From NCBI GenBank assembly GCA_028711405.1, contig JAQTSH010000093.1:1-6318 (forward strand): a DNA stretch of 6,318 nt, written 5' to 3'. Below the pieces are notes generated by a model. It ran no database searches. It had not been told where the DNA came from and saw nothing but the letters and a program-made list of their open reading frames with translations. This DNA is from Methanoregula sp. Lineage in GTDB: Archaea > Halobacteriota > Methanomicrobia > Methanomicrobiales > Methanospirillaceae. A program made the translations under genes and the position numbers. Shown in pieces: positions 1 through 6,042 of this stretch. Positions within the stretch are counted from its first letter, which is position 1. Each line of letters opens with the position of its first letter.

Positions 1-66
1 AAAACTGAATCGCATCTGAACACATTGAAAGGACTTTTGGATTCGCATTACGCGACTCCTCGTTAG
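1..66 (+). CDS. Possible 3' end of an upstream gene (partial)
   Basis: Frame 1 is open from the window edge to a TAG at 64-66 and would give a 21-residue tail ending in HYATPR, with an amphipathic leucine-rich stretch (HLNTLKGLLDSHY). The other two forward frames hit stops within about 20 bases, so this is the only frame that could carry a gene in from the left. A small stem-loop follows 24 bases after the stop, as often seen behind gene ends. The fragment is too short to name and could be a chance open frame. The sequence left of the window would settle it. Confidence 0.3.
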   Translation, partial: KTESHLNTLKGLLDSHYATPR

Positions 67-90
67 CTTACCGCATTCTCAGATCATTAA

Positions 91-108
91 CCTGAAGCCC
101 CATTCAGG
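91..108. repeat. Small stem-loop (6-bp inverted repeat)
   Basis: CCTGAA at 91-96 pairs perfectly with TTCAGG at 103-108 around a six-base loop (GCCCCA). It lies 24 bases after the stop of the possible upstream gene and has no T-tract behind it, so it is at best a weak 3'-end hairpin. A 6-bp inverted repeat can also occur by chance. Confidence 0.35.
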
Positions 109-317
109 AATCTTATCCATAGCAGGTACACGGATACCGGCAGATCGCAGGAATCTTCCGGAACATACATGGAGAGAATGGGTGATCCGGAAAAATCTCC
201 TGTATTGTCAAAATTTCAGGGTACCCGATGAACTGAACCGGATCCATCCAGATAAAACAGTAACCCATCAGGTGAGCCGTTCCCCGTACGTTCAAATAAA
301 AAAAGTTATCCTGTCAG

Positions 318-342
318 AATACTTAATAGTAATAAATTAACA
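318..342 (+). promoter_or_regulatory. Putative archaeal promoter (AT-rich, TATA-like) of the first surface-protein gene
   Basis: An A/T-only-rich stretch (ATACTTAATAGTAATAAATT, from about 319) stands out from the GC-richer surroundings and sits 35-55 bases before the preferred ATG at 376. An archaeal TATA box lies about 25 bases before the transcription start, so transcription would begin near 345-360 and leave a short leader carrying the GGAG at 364-367. A purine-rich run (AAATAAAAAAAG, from 295) lies just upstream, where TFB recognition would be expected. The exact box is inferred, not measured. Confidence 0.45.
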
Positions 343-363
343 ATTGTGGCTAAACGGTATACC

Positions 364-367
364 GGAG
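364..367 (+). promoter_or_regulatory. Ribosome binding site that decides the start at 376
   Basis: GGAG at 364-367 is 8 bases before the ATG at 376, normal Shine-Dalgarno spacing. The in-frame GTG at 346 has only AT-rich sequence upstream and no such site, so ATG 376 is preferred. Leaderless initiation at GTG 346 cannot be excluded. Confidence 0.55.
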
Positions 368-375
368 CATTCTTC

Positions 376-2109
376 ATGAACGATCAGAAACCAGAATCTC
401 ATTACACGAAGGTATGGATACTCGTAGCATTCGTTTTTTTTCTGACACTATGCTGTATTCTGCCCGCAGCGGCAGATGATAATCCTCCTGCACTGGGGAT
501 CATCCCGGGAAAAAGCGATATCAGCAATCTTGCCTTTGCGAACCAGCAAACCGGGTATTATTATTTTAAGTTCAACCAGGTTGGCGGGGGCGGTCTCAAT
601 GCCCTCCATATCGCAGCAAGTTCTACCGACCTGCCGAACTTTGGACAGGTTTCGACAACCACGTCCCAGTCCGGGACGTTCTATATTACGGAAACAGGTG
701 GCAGGGGATACCAGGATAACGCGGTTCTTCTGGTTGCAGTGAAAGGTGACATCCCCGGTAATTTTTCAATCCACATAAAATCCAGCGGATACTCCTGGAA
801 GCCGACCGGATCAATCAATACACCCCCTTCCCTCACCCAGGTAATGTACAATTCCGGTGCCGTAGACACGACGTTTACCAAATCACAGTTCGTCTACGGG
901 TCACAGACCTGGAAACCTGCCGGGAATAACCCCCCGGCTGATTACCCGCTCTATTACGGGCAGGATATGACCGACACCACGAACACGTTCAAGCTGATGT
1001 TCGTGGATCTCAAGGCTGGACCCCTCGGGGCGAATGGGGAAATCGATGTATCCACCCTTACGGACAAGGGTGCGGTGAAAGTTGAGTACACGATAGAGAA
1101 CCTGGATACGGTTGCCACGTTCAATACGTACGCCTGGAACGACAACACAACACAGGGAAAAGGTATTTCATGGGCAAACAGGCTTGTCGGGACGGGATGC
1201 AGCGGGTATACCGTTCTTGGGACAAATTATCTCAACAGGGCATCCGAGTTCCCAACCGTTGAGGGCAGTACCCCGGTATACCATCCACCGGATACAAATT
1301 TTATAGCAAATGTAACCTCGGGTACAGCCCCACTCGTCGTGCAGTTCACCGATACAACCCTCCAGTCGGTCACGACCAGCGCATGGGATTTCGGCGACGG
1401 CAGTACCTCAACCGACAAAAACCCGGTACATACCTACGCGAGCCCGGGTAAATATACCGTCGCACTGACCGCAGCGAATAACCAGGGAATCAGTGCGACA
1501 AAGACCCAAACAGATTATATCACGGTCACATCGACAGGAGGAAGTCCGTCCGGTTCTTCCGGAGGAGATAGCGGGGGCAGCGACAGCAGCAGCCCGGTCA
1601 CCAGTTCAGTTTCCTACCGGGTCAATTTTACCGCTGACCTGACAACCGGTATTCCCCCGCTCACCGTCAGGTTCCGTGATACCACGACGATGAAAAATAT
1701 TTCACGCTGGGCATGGGACTTCACCGGGGACAACGTTCCGGACAGCTTAGAACAGAACCCTGTGTCCGTTTTTAATAAGATAGGAAATTACTCGGTGAAT
1801 CTGACCGTGACTACTTCGGAGGGAAAGGTGTTCAATCTCACCCACCCGGCGTACATACGGGTAACTGAAACACCGGCTCCCTACGGGGACGACTGGATCT
1901 CCTCAGACCAGTATGATGCCGGGCAGGATTCAACCGGAGCCAATCAACAACAAACCGTTACACCGGTCCGGACGACGACCATTACCTCCACCACACCGGG
2001 TACAAGCGGCTATTCTCCCGTCGGGACAAAGGTAGCTGAGCTCCTGCTTGATGCCCTCATCGTCGTCGGTGTTATCGGAGTCGGGGTGGTCCTGTGGAAG
2101 AAGATGTGA
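376..2109 (+). CDS. Membrane-anchored surface protein: DUF3344-like domain, two PKD domains, C-terminal anchor
   Basis: A secreted cell-surface protein of 577 residues. The signal peptide has a charged n-region (1-12), a hydrophobic core (about 13-29) and a likely cleavage site after AAA33 before DD. Residues about 52-282 form a large domain shared with the next gene, with landmarks GQV, GTFYITETGG, FVYGSQTWKP, YYGQDMTDTTNTFKLMF and SGY. From memory this resembles archaeal DUF3344, whose function is unknown. PKD domain 1 spans about 306-386 (WDFGDGS at 337-343). A Gly/Ser/Asp linker (about 389-411) leads to PKD domain 2 (about 412-498; WAWDFTGDN variant starting at 445). A Thr-rich stalk (about 500-550) precedes a transmembrane helix (about 556-574) and the basic tail KKM, so the protein faces outward with a C-terminal anchor. 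PKD domains usually act as beta-sandwich spacers or adhesion modules in archaeal surface proteins. An extra 10 residues would be added if GTG 346 were used. A specific role in adhesion or the cell envelope is inference. Confidence 0.9.
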   Translation: MNDQKPESHYTKVWILVAFVFFLTLCCILPAAADDNPPALGIIPGKSDISNLAFANQQTGYYYFKFNQVGGGGLNALHIAASSTDLPNFGQVSTTTSQSGTFYITETGGRGYQDNAVLLVAVKGDIPGNFSIHIKSSGYSWKPTGSINTPPSLTQVMYNSGAVDTTFTKSQFVYGSQTWKPAGNNPPADYPLYYGQDMTDTTNTFKLMFVDLKAGPLGANGEIDVSTLTDKGAVKVEYTIENLDTVATFNTYAWNDNTTQGKGISWANRLVGTGCSGYTVLGTNYLNRASEFPTVEGSTPVYHPPDTNFIANVTSGTAPLVVQFTDTTLQSVTTSAWDFGDGSTSTDKNPVHTYASPGKYTVALTAANNQGISATKTQTDYITVTSTGGSPSGSSGGDSGGSDSSSPVTSSVSYRVNFTADLTTGIPPLTVRFRDTTTMKNISRWAWDFTGDNVPDSLEQNPVSVFNKIGNYSVNLTVTTSEGKVFNLTHPAYIRVTETPAPYGDDWISSDQYDAGQDSTGANQQQTVTPVRTTTITSTTPGTSGYSPVGTKVAELLLDALIVVGVIGVGVVLWKKM

Positions 2110-2114
2110 ATGCT

Positions 2115-2131
2115 TTCCCCACGGTGGGGAA
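2115..2131 (+). repeat. Intergenic hairpin directly after the first surface-protein gene
   Basis: TTCCCC (2115-2120) pairs with GGGGAA (2126-2131) around ACGGT. Counting the loop edges, the inverted repeat is TTCCCCAC/GTGGGGAA around one base. It starts 6 bases after the stop at 2107-2109. No T-tract follows, so it is not a typical archaeal terminator. It could protect the 3' end, serve as a processing site or lower expression of the downstream gene. It also argues that this stretch is untranslated and that the next gene starts further on. Confidence 0.45.
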
Positions 2132-2222
2132 TTACGTCCCGCAGCAGGAACCGGAGGGGTGCACAAGCCGAAAAAAGGACAACGTCATCACGATGATGAG
2201 GGCAGATCGCAGCACCACGGGG

Positions 2223-5200
2223 ATGACTGAACGGAGTTTTACCACGGGCAATCATAAGAACCCCGGTAAATTCCCGTTTCTGGTGAAGTTCGGGCTCATC
2301 ATCACTCTTCTGGCATGCATGGTTGTCCCGGTAATGGCAGACCTTACCGGTCACCCATTGCAAGTATCCCCGCAGGATCTCATTCACACCGGGCAATCTC
2401 CGGATGCCGAACTCCCGGCAAATACGACCAGCAGGACGTATGCCACCGGAGAAATTCGTTTAGCCAGTGCCCCGGTCAGCGCCTTCACCGTATCGCAGCC
2501 CCTCACCGATTACAATAAATGCTTCTTTTCCGTCGCAAATGACGCTGGCGTGAAATATGACGGGTACGGCAACAACACCTACTACGTAGGATTTTTCGGC
2601 CCGGGCAAGGGACAGAATGCCCATCATATCACTACCAGTCTCGCCTCCCCCTACGGACAGGTGACTACAACCGACAACCAGACCGGAGTGTTTTACATCA
2701 CCGATACGGGAGGGAGCGGGTATGCAGACAATTGTATCCTCGCGGTCGCCGTAAACGGGACTATCCCCGATGACTTCCGGCTCCACATCCGGTCGAGCGG
2801 TTACAACTGGACCCCGAAACCCGGTCTTGAGGAGAAACCGCTGCCATCGGATATCACGTATGAAGCAGGTGTCGTGGACGAGCACTTTACTAAGGACGAT
2901 TTTATCTACGGACCCCAGATCTGGCGCCCGAGCGGGGAAGTAACCCCGTACCCTCTCTATGACGGTCAGGACATGACGAACACGACAAACACATTCAGGC
3001 TCATGTTCATTGACACACGGGTGGGACAGCTGGGGCAGGACACAAACCTCGTCAACAACGGGGCGGCGAAGATTGAGTACTCGGTGGAGAATCTCCACAG
3101 TTTCCTCGCGTTTAATTCCTACGCTTACGATTACCATGCAAACCAGGGCTATAATGTCATCGCGTGGACGAACAGGCTGATGGGCGGCAGCGGGTATAGC
3201 GGATACTCGGTAATCCCCGCAAGAAGCCAGAAAGCCCCGGTTGCAGCATTCAGCGCAAATGTGACGAGCGGGACAACACCGCTTGCCGTCCAGTTCACCG
3301 ACACGTCAACCGGCTCCCCGACTACATGGGCATGGGACTTCGGTGACGACACCAATGCGACCGGACAGAACGTGACCCACACGTACACAACAGGCGGGAC
3401 CTACACCGTGAACCTCACGGTAGCAAACGACAAAGGCACGAACACCATCACCCGGTCGGATTACATCACCGTATCGCAGATTCTCCCCGACTACAACAAC
3501 ATCTTTGTCGGAGTCGCGAACGGAGCCGGTGCGAAGTACAATGCATTCGGCAACAACACGTACTATATTCTGTTCAATGGCGCCAACAGCGGTCTTAACG
3601 CCTTGCACCTCACCACCGATCCTGCGGTAAACAATGGACAAGTAACGACCACCGGAAACCTGGATGGCACCTTCTATGCGACAGACTCAGGCGGAAAGGG
3701 CTATGAGGATGAGATCATCCTTTTAGTCGCCGTGAACGGCACGATCCCGGATAACTTCAGGCTGAATGTGAAATCCGACGGCTATACCTGGACCCCGAAC
3801 CCGGTAAGTAACCAGCCCCCGTCTCCTGACAACGTGACCTATCAGCCTGTTGCCCTGAATGAAACCTTCACGAAGAGTGACTTCTGCTACGGGCCACAGA
3901 TCTGGAAACCGTCCGGAAACGGGTATACCTACCCGATCTATTCCGGGCAGAACATGAGTGAAACAAAAAACACCTTCCAGGTGATGTTTATCGACCTGAA
4001 TGCCGGTGTGCTTCGCCCGAACACCGCTCTCGTGAACCGGGGCGCAGTGCGGATCAACTACTCGCTCCAGAACCTCGGCTCAGTTGCGGTCTTCAACATC
4101 TATGCCTACTGCAAGAATTCGAACAATGGCAACGACATGGTCGCCTGGACAAACGCCCTCACCGCTGACAAACCGATGAGCGGTTACATGGTCACCGGAG
4201 AGTCGACCCCGGTTGCGGCGTTCAGTGCAAATGTGACGAGCGGGACAGCACCGTTAACCGTCCAGTTCACCGACACATCGACCGGTTCACCCTTCGCGTG
4301 GAACTGGTCGTTCGGGGATGGAAACTTCTCGACGCAGAAGCACCCGGTCTACGCATATAATACTCGCGGTACCTACACCGTGAAACTCACGGTGACAAGT
4401 ACAAAAGGCACCGACAGCATGACGAAATCCGGTTACATCACCGTGACCGGTTCCCTGGCACCGGTTGCTCACTTCACGGCGAACGTAATCTCCGGCACCG
4501 CTCCCCTGACTGTTACCTTCACGGACGAATCGACGAACACCCCGACTTCATGGGCATGGGACTTTGGTGACGGAAGCAGTGCCGCGGTGCAGAACCCGGT
4601 CTTCACGTACACAAGCGCCGGGACATTCACGGTATCCCTGATCGCCACAAATGCAGCCGGGAGTAACACCACAACGAAGACCGGGTATATCTCGGTCTCC
4701 GGGAACACTACCGACCACGCCCGGCTGATTCTCCCGGATGCGTCGCTCTACCAGAATACCCCCACCAGGATCCCGGTCCGGGTGACGAACATCACCGGTG
4801 GAACCGGCATCTCATTTAACCTCACGTACGATCCATCGGTCATCCGGGTCAACGAGATCACCCTGAACGAATCCTATGCGCCGGGAGGCAATCTTGTCGT
4901 GAATGCAACATCCGGATTGATCCGGATCAGTCTCACCAGCACTGATGACATTACTATCGGCGCACCGGTCCCGGTTTTCCTTTTAAATACGACAAGCACG
5001 GGGGATACTGGATCTTCAACACCCCTGGTATTCAGGGATGCACGGTGGAGTGATGGTGCATTCAATTACTGCACGTTCGATACAGTCAACGGGACTGCAC
5101 TCATCTTCCGGCACCGTGGCGATCTCAACGGGAACGGATGGGTCGACATCGGTGACACTGCCAAAACTGCCTACATGGTGGTTGGGTATACCCCCGATCT

Positions 5201-5297
5201 CATCCCGGATGCAGACTTCAACAACAATGGGAGAATCGATGTCGGTGATGCCACGAAGATTGCCCGTTACCTCGTCGGGAAGATAGGGGAATTGTAG
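2223..5297 (+). CDS. Secreted modular surface protein: two DUF3344-like domains, three PKD domains, cohesin-like domain and dockerin
   Basis: About 1024 residues, a paralogue of the preceding gene. The start is uncertain. The frame is open from a GTG at 2094 inside the previous gene, and ATG 2193, 2196, 2223 and GTG 2283 are all possible without a well-spaced ribosome binding site. ATG 2223 gives a credible signal peptide (core about 23-35, cleavage near VMA39). Domains in order: DUF3344-like 1 (about 94-331), PKD 1 (337-419, WDFGDD), DUF3344-like 2 (421-656), PKD 2 (662-743, WSFGDG), PKD 3 (746-827, WDFGDG), a cohesin-like beta domain (833-962, with FNLTYDPSVI), and a C-terminal dockerin (964-1024) with two calcium-loop repeats, DLNGNGWVDIGD (from 967) and DFNNNGRIDVGD (from 998). 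Many N-X-S/T sequons suggest N-glycosylation. Unlike its neighbour it has no membrane anchor, so attachment may rely on cohesin-dockerin binding, in cis, between copies or to another protein. Family names are from motif recognition. DUF3344 is tentative, and the cohesin call rests on its position and pattern. Confidence 0.9.
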   Translation: MTERSFTTGNHKNPGKFPFLVKFGLIITLLACMVVPVMADLTGHPLQVSPQDLIHTGQSPDAELPANTTSRTYATGEIRLASAPVSAFTVSQPLTDYNKCFFSVANDAGVKYDGYGNNTYYVGFFGPGKGQNAHHITTSLASPYGQVTTTDNQTGVFYITDTGGSGYADNCILAVAVNGTIPDDFRLHIRSSGYNWTPKPGLEEKPLPSDITYEAGVVDEHFTKDDFIYGPQIWRPSGEVTPYPLYDGQDMTNTTNTFRLMFIDTRVGQLGQDTNLVNNGAAKIEYSVENLHSFLAFNSYAYDYHANQGYNVIAWTNRLMGGSGYSGYSVIPARSQKAPVAAFSANVTSGTTPLAVQFTDTSTGSPTTWAWDFGDDTNATGQNVTHTYTTGGTYTVNLTVANDKGTNTITRSDYITVSQILPDYNNIFVGVANGAGAKYNAFGNNTYYILFNGANSGLNALHLTTDPAVNNGQVTTTGNLDGTFYATDSGGKGYEDEIILLVAVNGTIPDNFRLNVKSDGYTWTPNPVSNQPPSPDNVTYQPVALNETFTKSDFCYGPQIWKPSGNGYTYPIYSGQNMSETKNTFQVMFIDLNAGVLRPNTALVNRGAVRINYSLQNLGSVAVFNIYAYCKNSNNGNDMVAWTNALTADKPMSGYMVTGESTPVAAFSANVTSGTAPLTVQFTDTSTGSPFAWNWSFGDGNFSTQKHPVYAYNTRGTYTVKLTVTSTKGTDSMTKSGYITVTGSLAPVAHFTANVISGTAPLTVTFTDESTNTPTSWAWDFGDGSSAAVQNPVFTYTSAGTFTVSLIATNAAGSNTTTKTGYISVSGNTTDHARLILPDASLYQNTPTRIPVRVTNITGGTGISFNLTYDPSVIRVNEITLNESYAPGGNLVVNATSGLIRISLTSTDDITIGAPVPVFLLNTTSTGDTGSSTPLVFRDARWSDGAFNYCTFDTVNGTALIFRHRGDLNGNGWVDIGDTAKTAYMVVGYTPDLIPDADFNNNGRIDVGDATKIARYLVGKIGEL
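2502..3215 (+). other. DUF3344-like domain, first copy in the second surface protein
   Basis: This segment encodes the first of two large domains in the second protein. It begins with DYNKCFFSVANDAGVKY and ends with SGYSGYSV. Features shared with the copies at 3483-4190 and in the first gene (529-1221) include GQVTTT, a G-FYIT-TGG-GY-D signature, VAVNGTIP--F, YGPQIW-PSG, YDGQDM, NTF-LMFID, GA-KIEYS-ENL, and W-NRL. The domain occurs three times in this window. Its function is unknown. Confidence 0.7.
3483..4190 (+). other. DUF3344-like domain, second copy in the second surface protein
   Basis: It begins with LPDYNNIFVGVANGAGAKY and ends with MSGYMV, about 236 residues, the same length and landmark order as the copy at 2502-3215 (GQVTTT, GTFYATDSGGKGYED, VAVNGTIPDNFRL, YGPQIWKPSGN, NTFQVMFIDL, GAVRINYS). 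It lies between PKD 1 and PKD 2, so a DUF3344-like plus PKD unit has been duplicated within the gene. Confidence 0.7.
4719..5108 (+). other. Cohesin-like domain
   Basis: About 130 residues between the last PKD domain and the dockerin. The pattern is typical of cohesin or related carbohydrate-binding beta-sandwich modules: an opening strand (ARLILPD), a segment with IPVRVTNITGGTGISFNL, then LTYDPSVIRVNEITL, a central NATSGLIRISLTS, and a closing VNGTALIF strand. Cohesins bind dockerins, and one follows immediately. The assignment is by pattern only. Confidence 0.6.
5112..5294 (+). other. C-terminal dockerin (two calcium-binding repeats)
   Basis: Two 12-residue EF-hand-like loops, DLNGNGWVDIGD (codons from 5121) and DFNNNGRIDVGD (from 5214), are each followed by a helix (TAKTAYMVVGY and ATKIARYLVGK). 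They are 31 residues apart and the protein ends 15 residues after the second loop. This matches the type I dockerin layout, including the D/N residues at loop positions 1, 3, 5, 9 and 12 that hold calcium. Confidence 0.8.
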
Positions 5298-5387
5298 CCC
5301 GGAGGATACACCATTCCCTTGTTTTGACCGGATGATCACGGATGACGAACGCTTGAGAAATACCGGGTCAGGATAGAGCCGGAGGGT
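5298..5387. other. Short intergenic gap after the second surface gene
   Basis: No clear terminator: the only T-rich run is TTGTTTT (5319-5325), which is weak. GGAGG-like motifs occur at 5301-5304 and 5381-5385. Transcription from the surface genes may therefore run into the small genes downstream. No strong AT-rich promoter is visible here. Confidence 0.4.
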
Positions 5388-5456
5388 ATGACAAACATCA
5401 ATTCATGTGAGGGTATGGAAAACAGAATCATCGTAGCGGGAATGGACAGACCATGA
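5388..5456 (+). CDS. Possible 22-residue leader ORF overlapping the NUMOD3-repeat gene
   Basis: ATG 5388 opens a 22-codon frame (MTNINSCEGMENRIIVAGMD, then RP) closed by TGA at 5454-5456, which overlaps the ATG at 5453 as ATGA. GGAGG at 5381-5385 precedes the start, but the spacing is only 2 bases, shorter than usual. The ATGA arrangement is typical of translational coupling, so the short ORF may deliver ribosomes to the next gene, which has no strong site of its own. It could also be a remnant of the 5' part of a longer gene, or chance. The peptide resembles nothing I recognise. Confidence 0.3.
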   Translation: MTNINSCEGMENRIIVAGMDRP

Positions 5457-5905
5457 GACGGGGAGATAGTGCAGATCCACAAAAAGAGCGGGAACGCAGA
5501 ATGAAAGTAAGTAAAATACGGAGAGGGGAAAATCACCCGATGTTCGGCAAACACCCTTCAGAAGAAACCCGACGGAAAATGCGTGAGGCAAAGAAAGGCA
5601 CCATCAACCCGATGCTCGGCAGACACCATTCTGAAGAAACCCGACGGAAAATGAGTGAAGCAAAGAAAGGGGAAAATCACCCGAGGTTCGGCAAACATCA
5701 TTCTGAAGAAACCCGACAAAAAATGCGTGAGGCGCACAAAGGTCTCAATAGATCCGAAGAGAAAGTGAGAGAATTACAGGCAGCGAAACAACTGCAGGTG
5801 ATGCAACGGTTTCACCAGAAACTTGCAGAAGCCTACTACGGTAAAGGACAGGGCGAGCGCTTACTTCCGTATGAATCCCACCGGTTACATAAGAAGCCGT
5901 TGTGA
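5453..5905 (+). CDS. NUMOD3-repeat protein without a nuclease domain
   Basis: A 150-residue, strongly basic protein. Residues 25-96 are three consecutive 24-residue repeats with the pattern G-ENHPMFGKHHSEETRRKMREAKK. A degenerate half-repeat (RSEEKVRELQAAK) follows, and a similar basic half-repeat (ERERRMKVSKIRRG) may precede. This is the NUMOD3 signature, a DNA-binding helix module usually attached to GIY-YIG or HNH homing endonucleases of phages, introns and related mobile genes. No GIY-YIG, HNH or other catalytic motif is present here or in the ~150 bases upstream. The rest (about 97-150) is a helical, Gln/Lys-rich tail ending LHKKPL. ATG 5453 is used because the frame is closed by TGA at 5408 and has no other ATG before it; ATG 5501 (MKVSK) is an alternative. 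Its base usage is more A-rich than that of the surface genes, consistent with separate origin. It is probably a remnant or a free DNA-binding module; function unknown. Confidence 0.75.
   Translation: MRRGDSADPQKERERRMKVSKIRRGENHPMFGKHPSEETRRKMREAKKGTINPMLGRHHSEETRRKMSEAKKGENHPRFGKHHSEETRQKMREAHKGLNRSEEKVRELQAAKQLQVMQRFHQKLAEAYYGKGQGERLLPYESHRLHKKPL
5525..5740 (+). repeat. Three 72-bp tandem repeats inside the NUMOD3 gene
   Basis: Units at 5525-5596, 5597-5668 and 5669-5740 are similar at the DNA level as well as in protein. The core GAAGAAACCCGAC is identical in all three, and units 1 and 3 share an identical start (GGGGAAAATCACCCGA). The unit length is a multiple of three, so gain or loss of a unit keeps the frame. 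This points to recent expansion or homogenisation. Confidence 0.8.
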
Positions 5906-5946
5906 ACATTTCCTGATGCCGTACACGGGGTGTCGTTTACATACCT

Positions 5947-5978
5947 GATACCGGGTATCGTTGTTTTCCAGTTTTTTT
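5947..5978 (+). terminator. Putative terminator behind the NUMOD3 gene
   Basis: A small inverted repeat, GATACC (5947-5952) and GGTATC (5954-5959), is followed 12 bases later by seven consecutive T (5972-5978). Archaeal RNA polymerase stops mainly at U-rich runs, so the T-tract is the more meaningful part. It lies about 65 bases after the stop at 5903-5905. Confidence 0.5.
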
Positions 5979-6024
5979 CATATTACTTAATTCCTTCAGG
6001 AGTAATGATGAACGTGTTATCTGG

Positions 6025-6042
6025 TTTTTTTGTGGTTTTTTT
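6025..6042 (+). terminator. Second and third oligo-T tracts
   Basis: Two further runs of seven T (6025-6031 and 6036-6042), separated only by GTGG, follow the first T-tract at 5972-5978. Clusters of T-runs are typical of archaeal 3' ends, so this is probably a backup termination zone for + strand transcription. Confidence 0.5.

Larger units (their letters stand above)
67..345. other. Intergenic region upstream of the first surface-protein gene
   Basis: About 280 bases without a convincing gene on either strand. It holds a 6-bp stem-loop (91-108), two copies of the 10-mer CAGGAATCTT (105-114 and 148-157), and an AT-rich run from about 294 onwards that probably contains the promoter of the downstream gene. 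A 60-codon minus-strand frame (113-295) starts only with TTG, has no ribosome binding site and resembles no family I know, so it is not called. Confidence 0.6.

Noticed and set aside
113..295. 60-codon minus-strand frame in the left intergenic region
   Set aside because: It starts only with TTG, has no ribosome binding site and no recognisable family. It is probably chance.
2010..2396. 128-codon minus-strand frame across the junction of the two surface genes
   Set aside because: It overlaps the membrane anchor of one gene and the signal peptide of the next, both well supported. Its translation has no recognisable domain.
2460..3137. 225-codon open frame on the minus strand inside the second surface gene
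   Set aside because: It is antisense to clearly recognisable protein domains, and its valine/arginine-rich translation is what the codon bias of the + strand gene produces. No family resemblance was seen.
5336..5591. Minus-strand frames opposite the NUMOD3 gene
   Set aside because: They are antisense to the repeat protein, whose 24-residue periodicity on the + strand is clear evidence for the coding strand.
5525..5740. CRISPR-like array
   Set aside because: The 72-bp repeats are contiguous, in frame and encode a known protein repeat. There are no unique spacers between constant short repeats.
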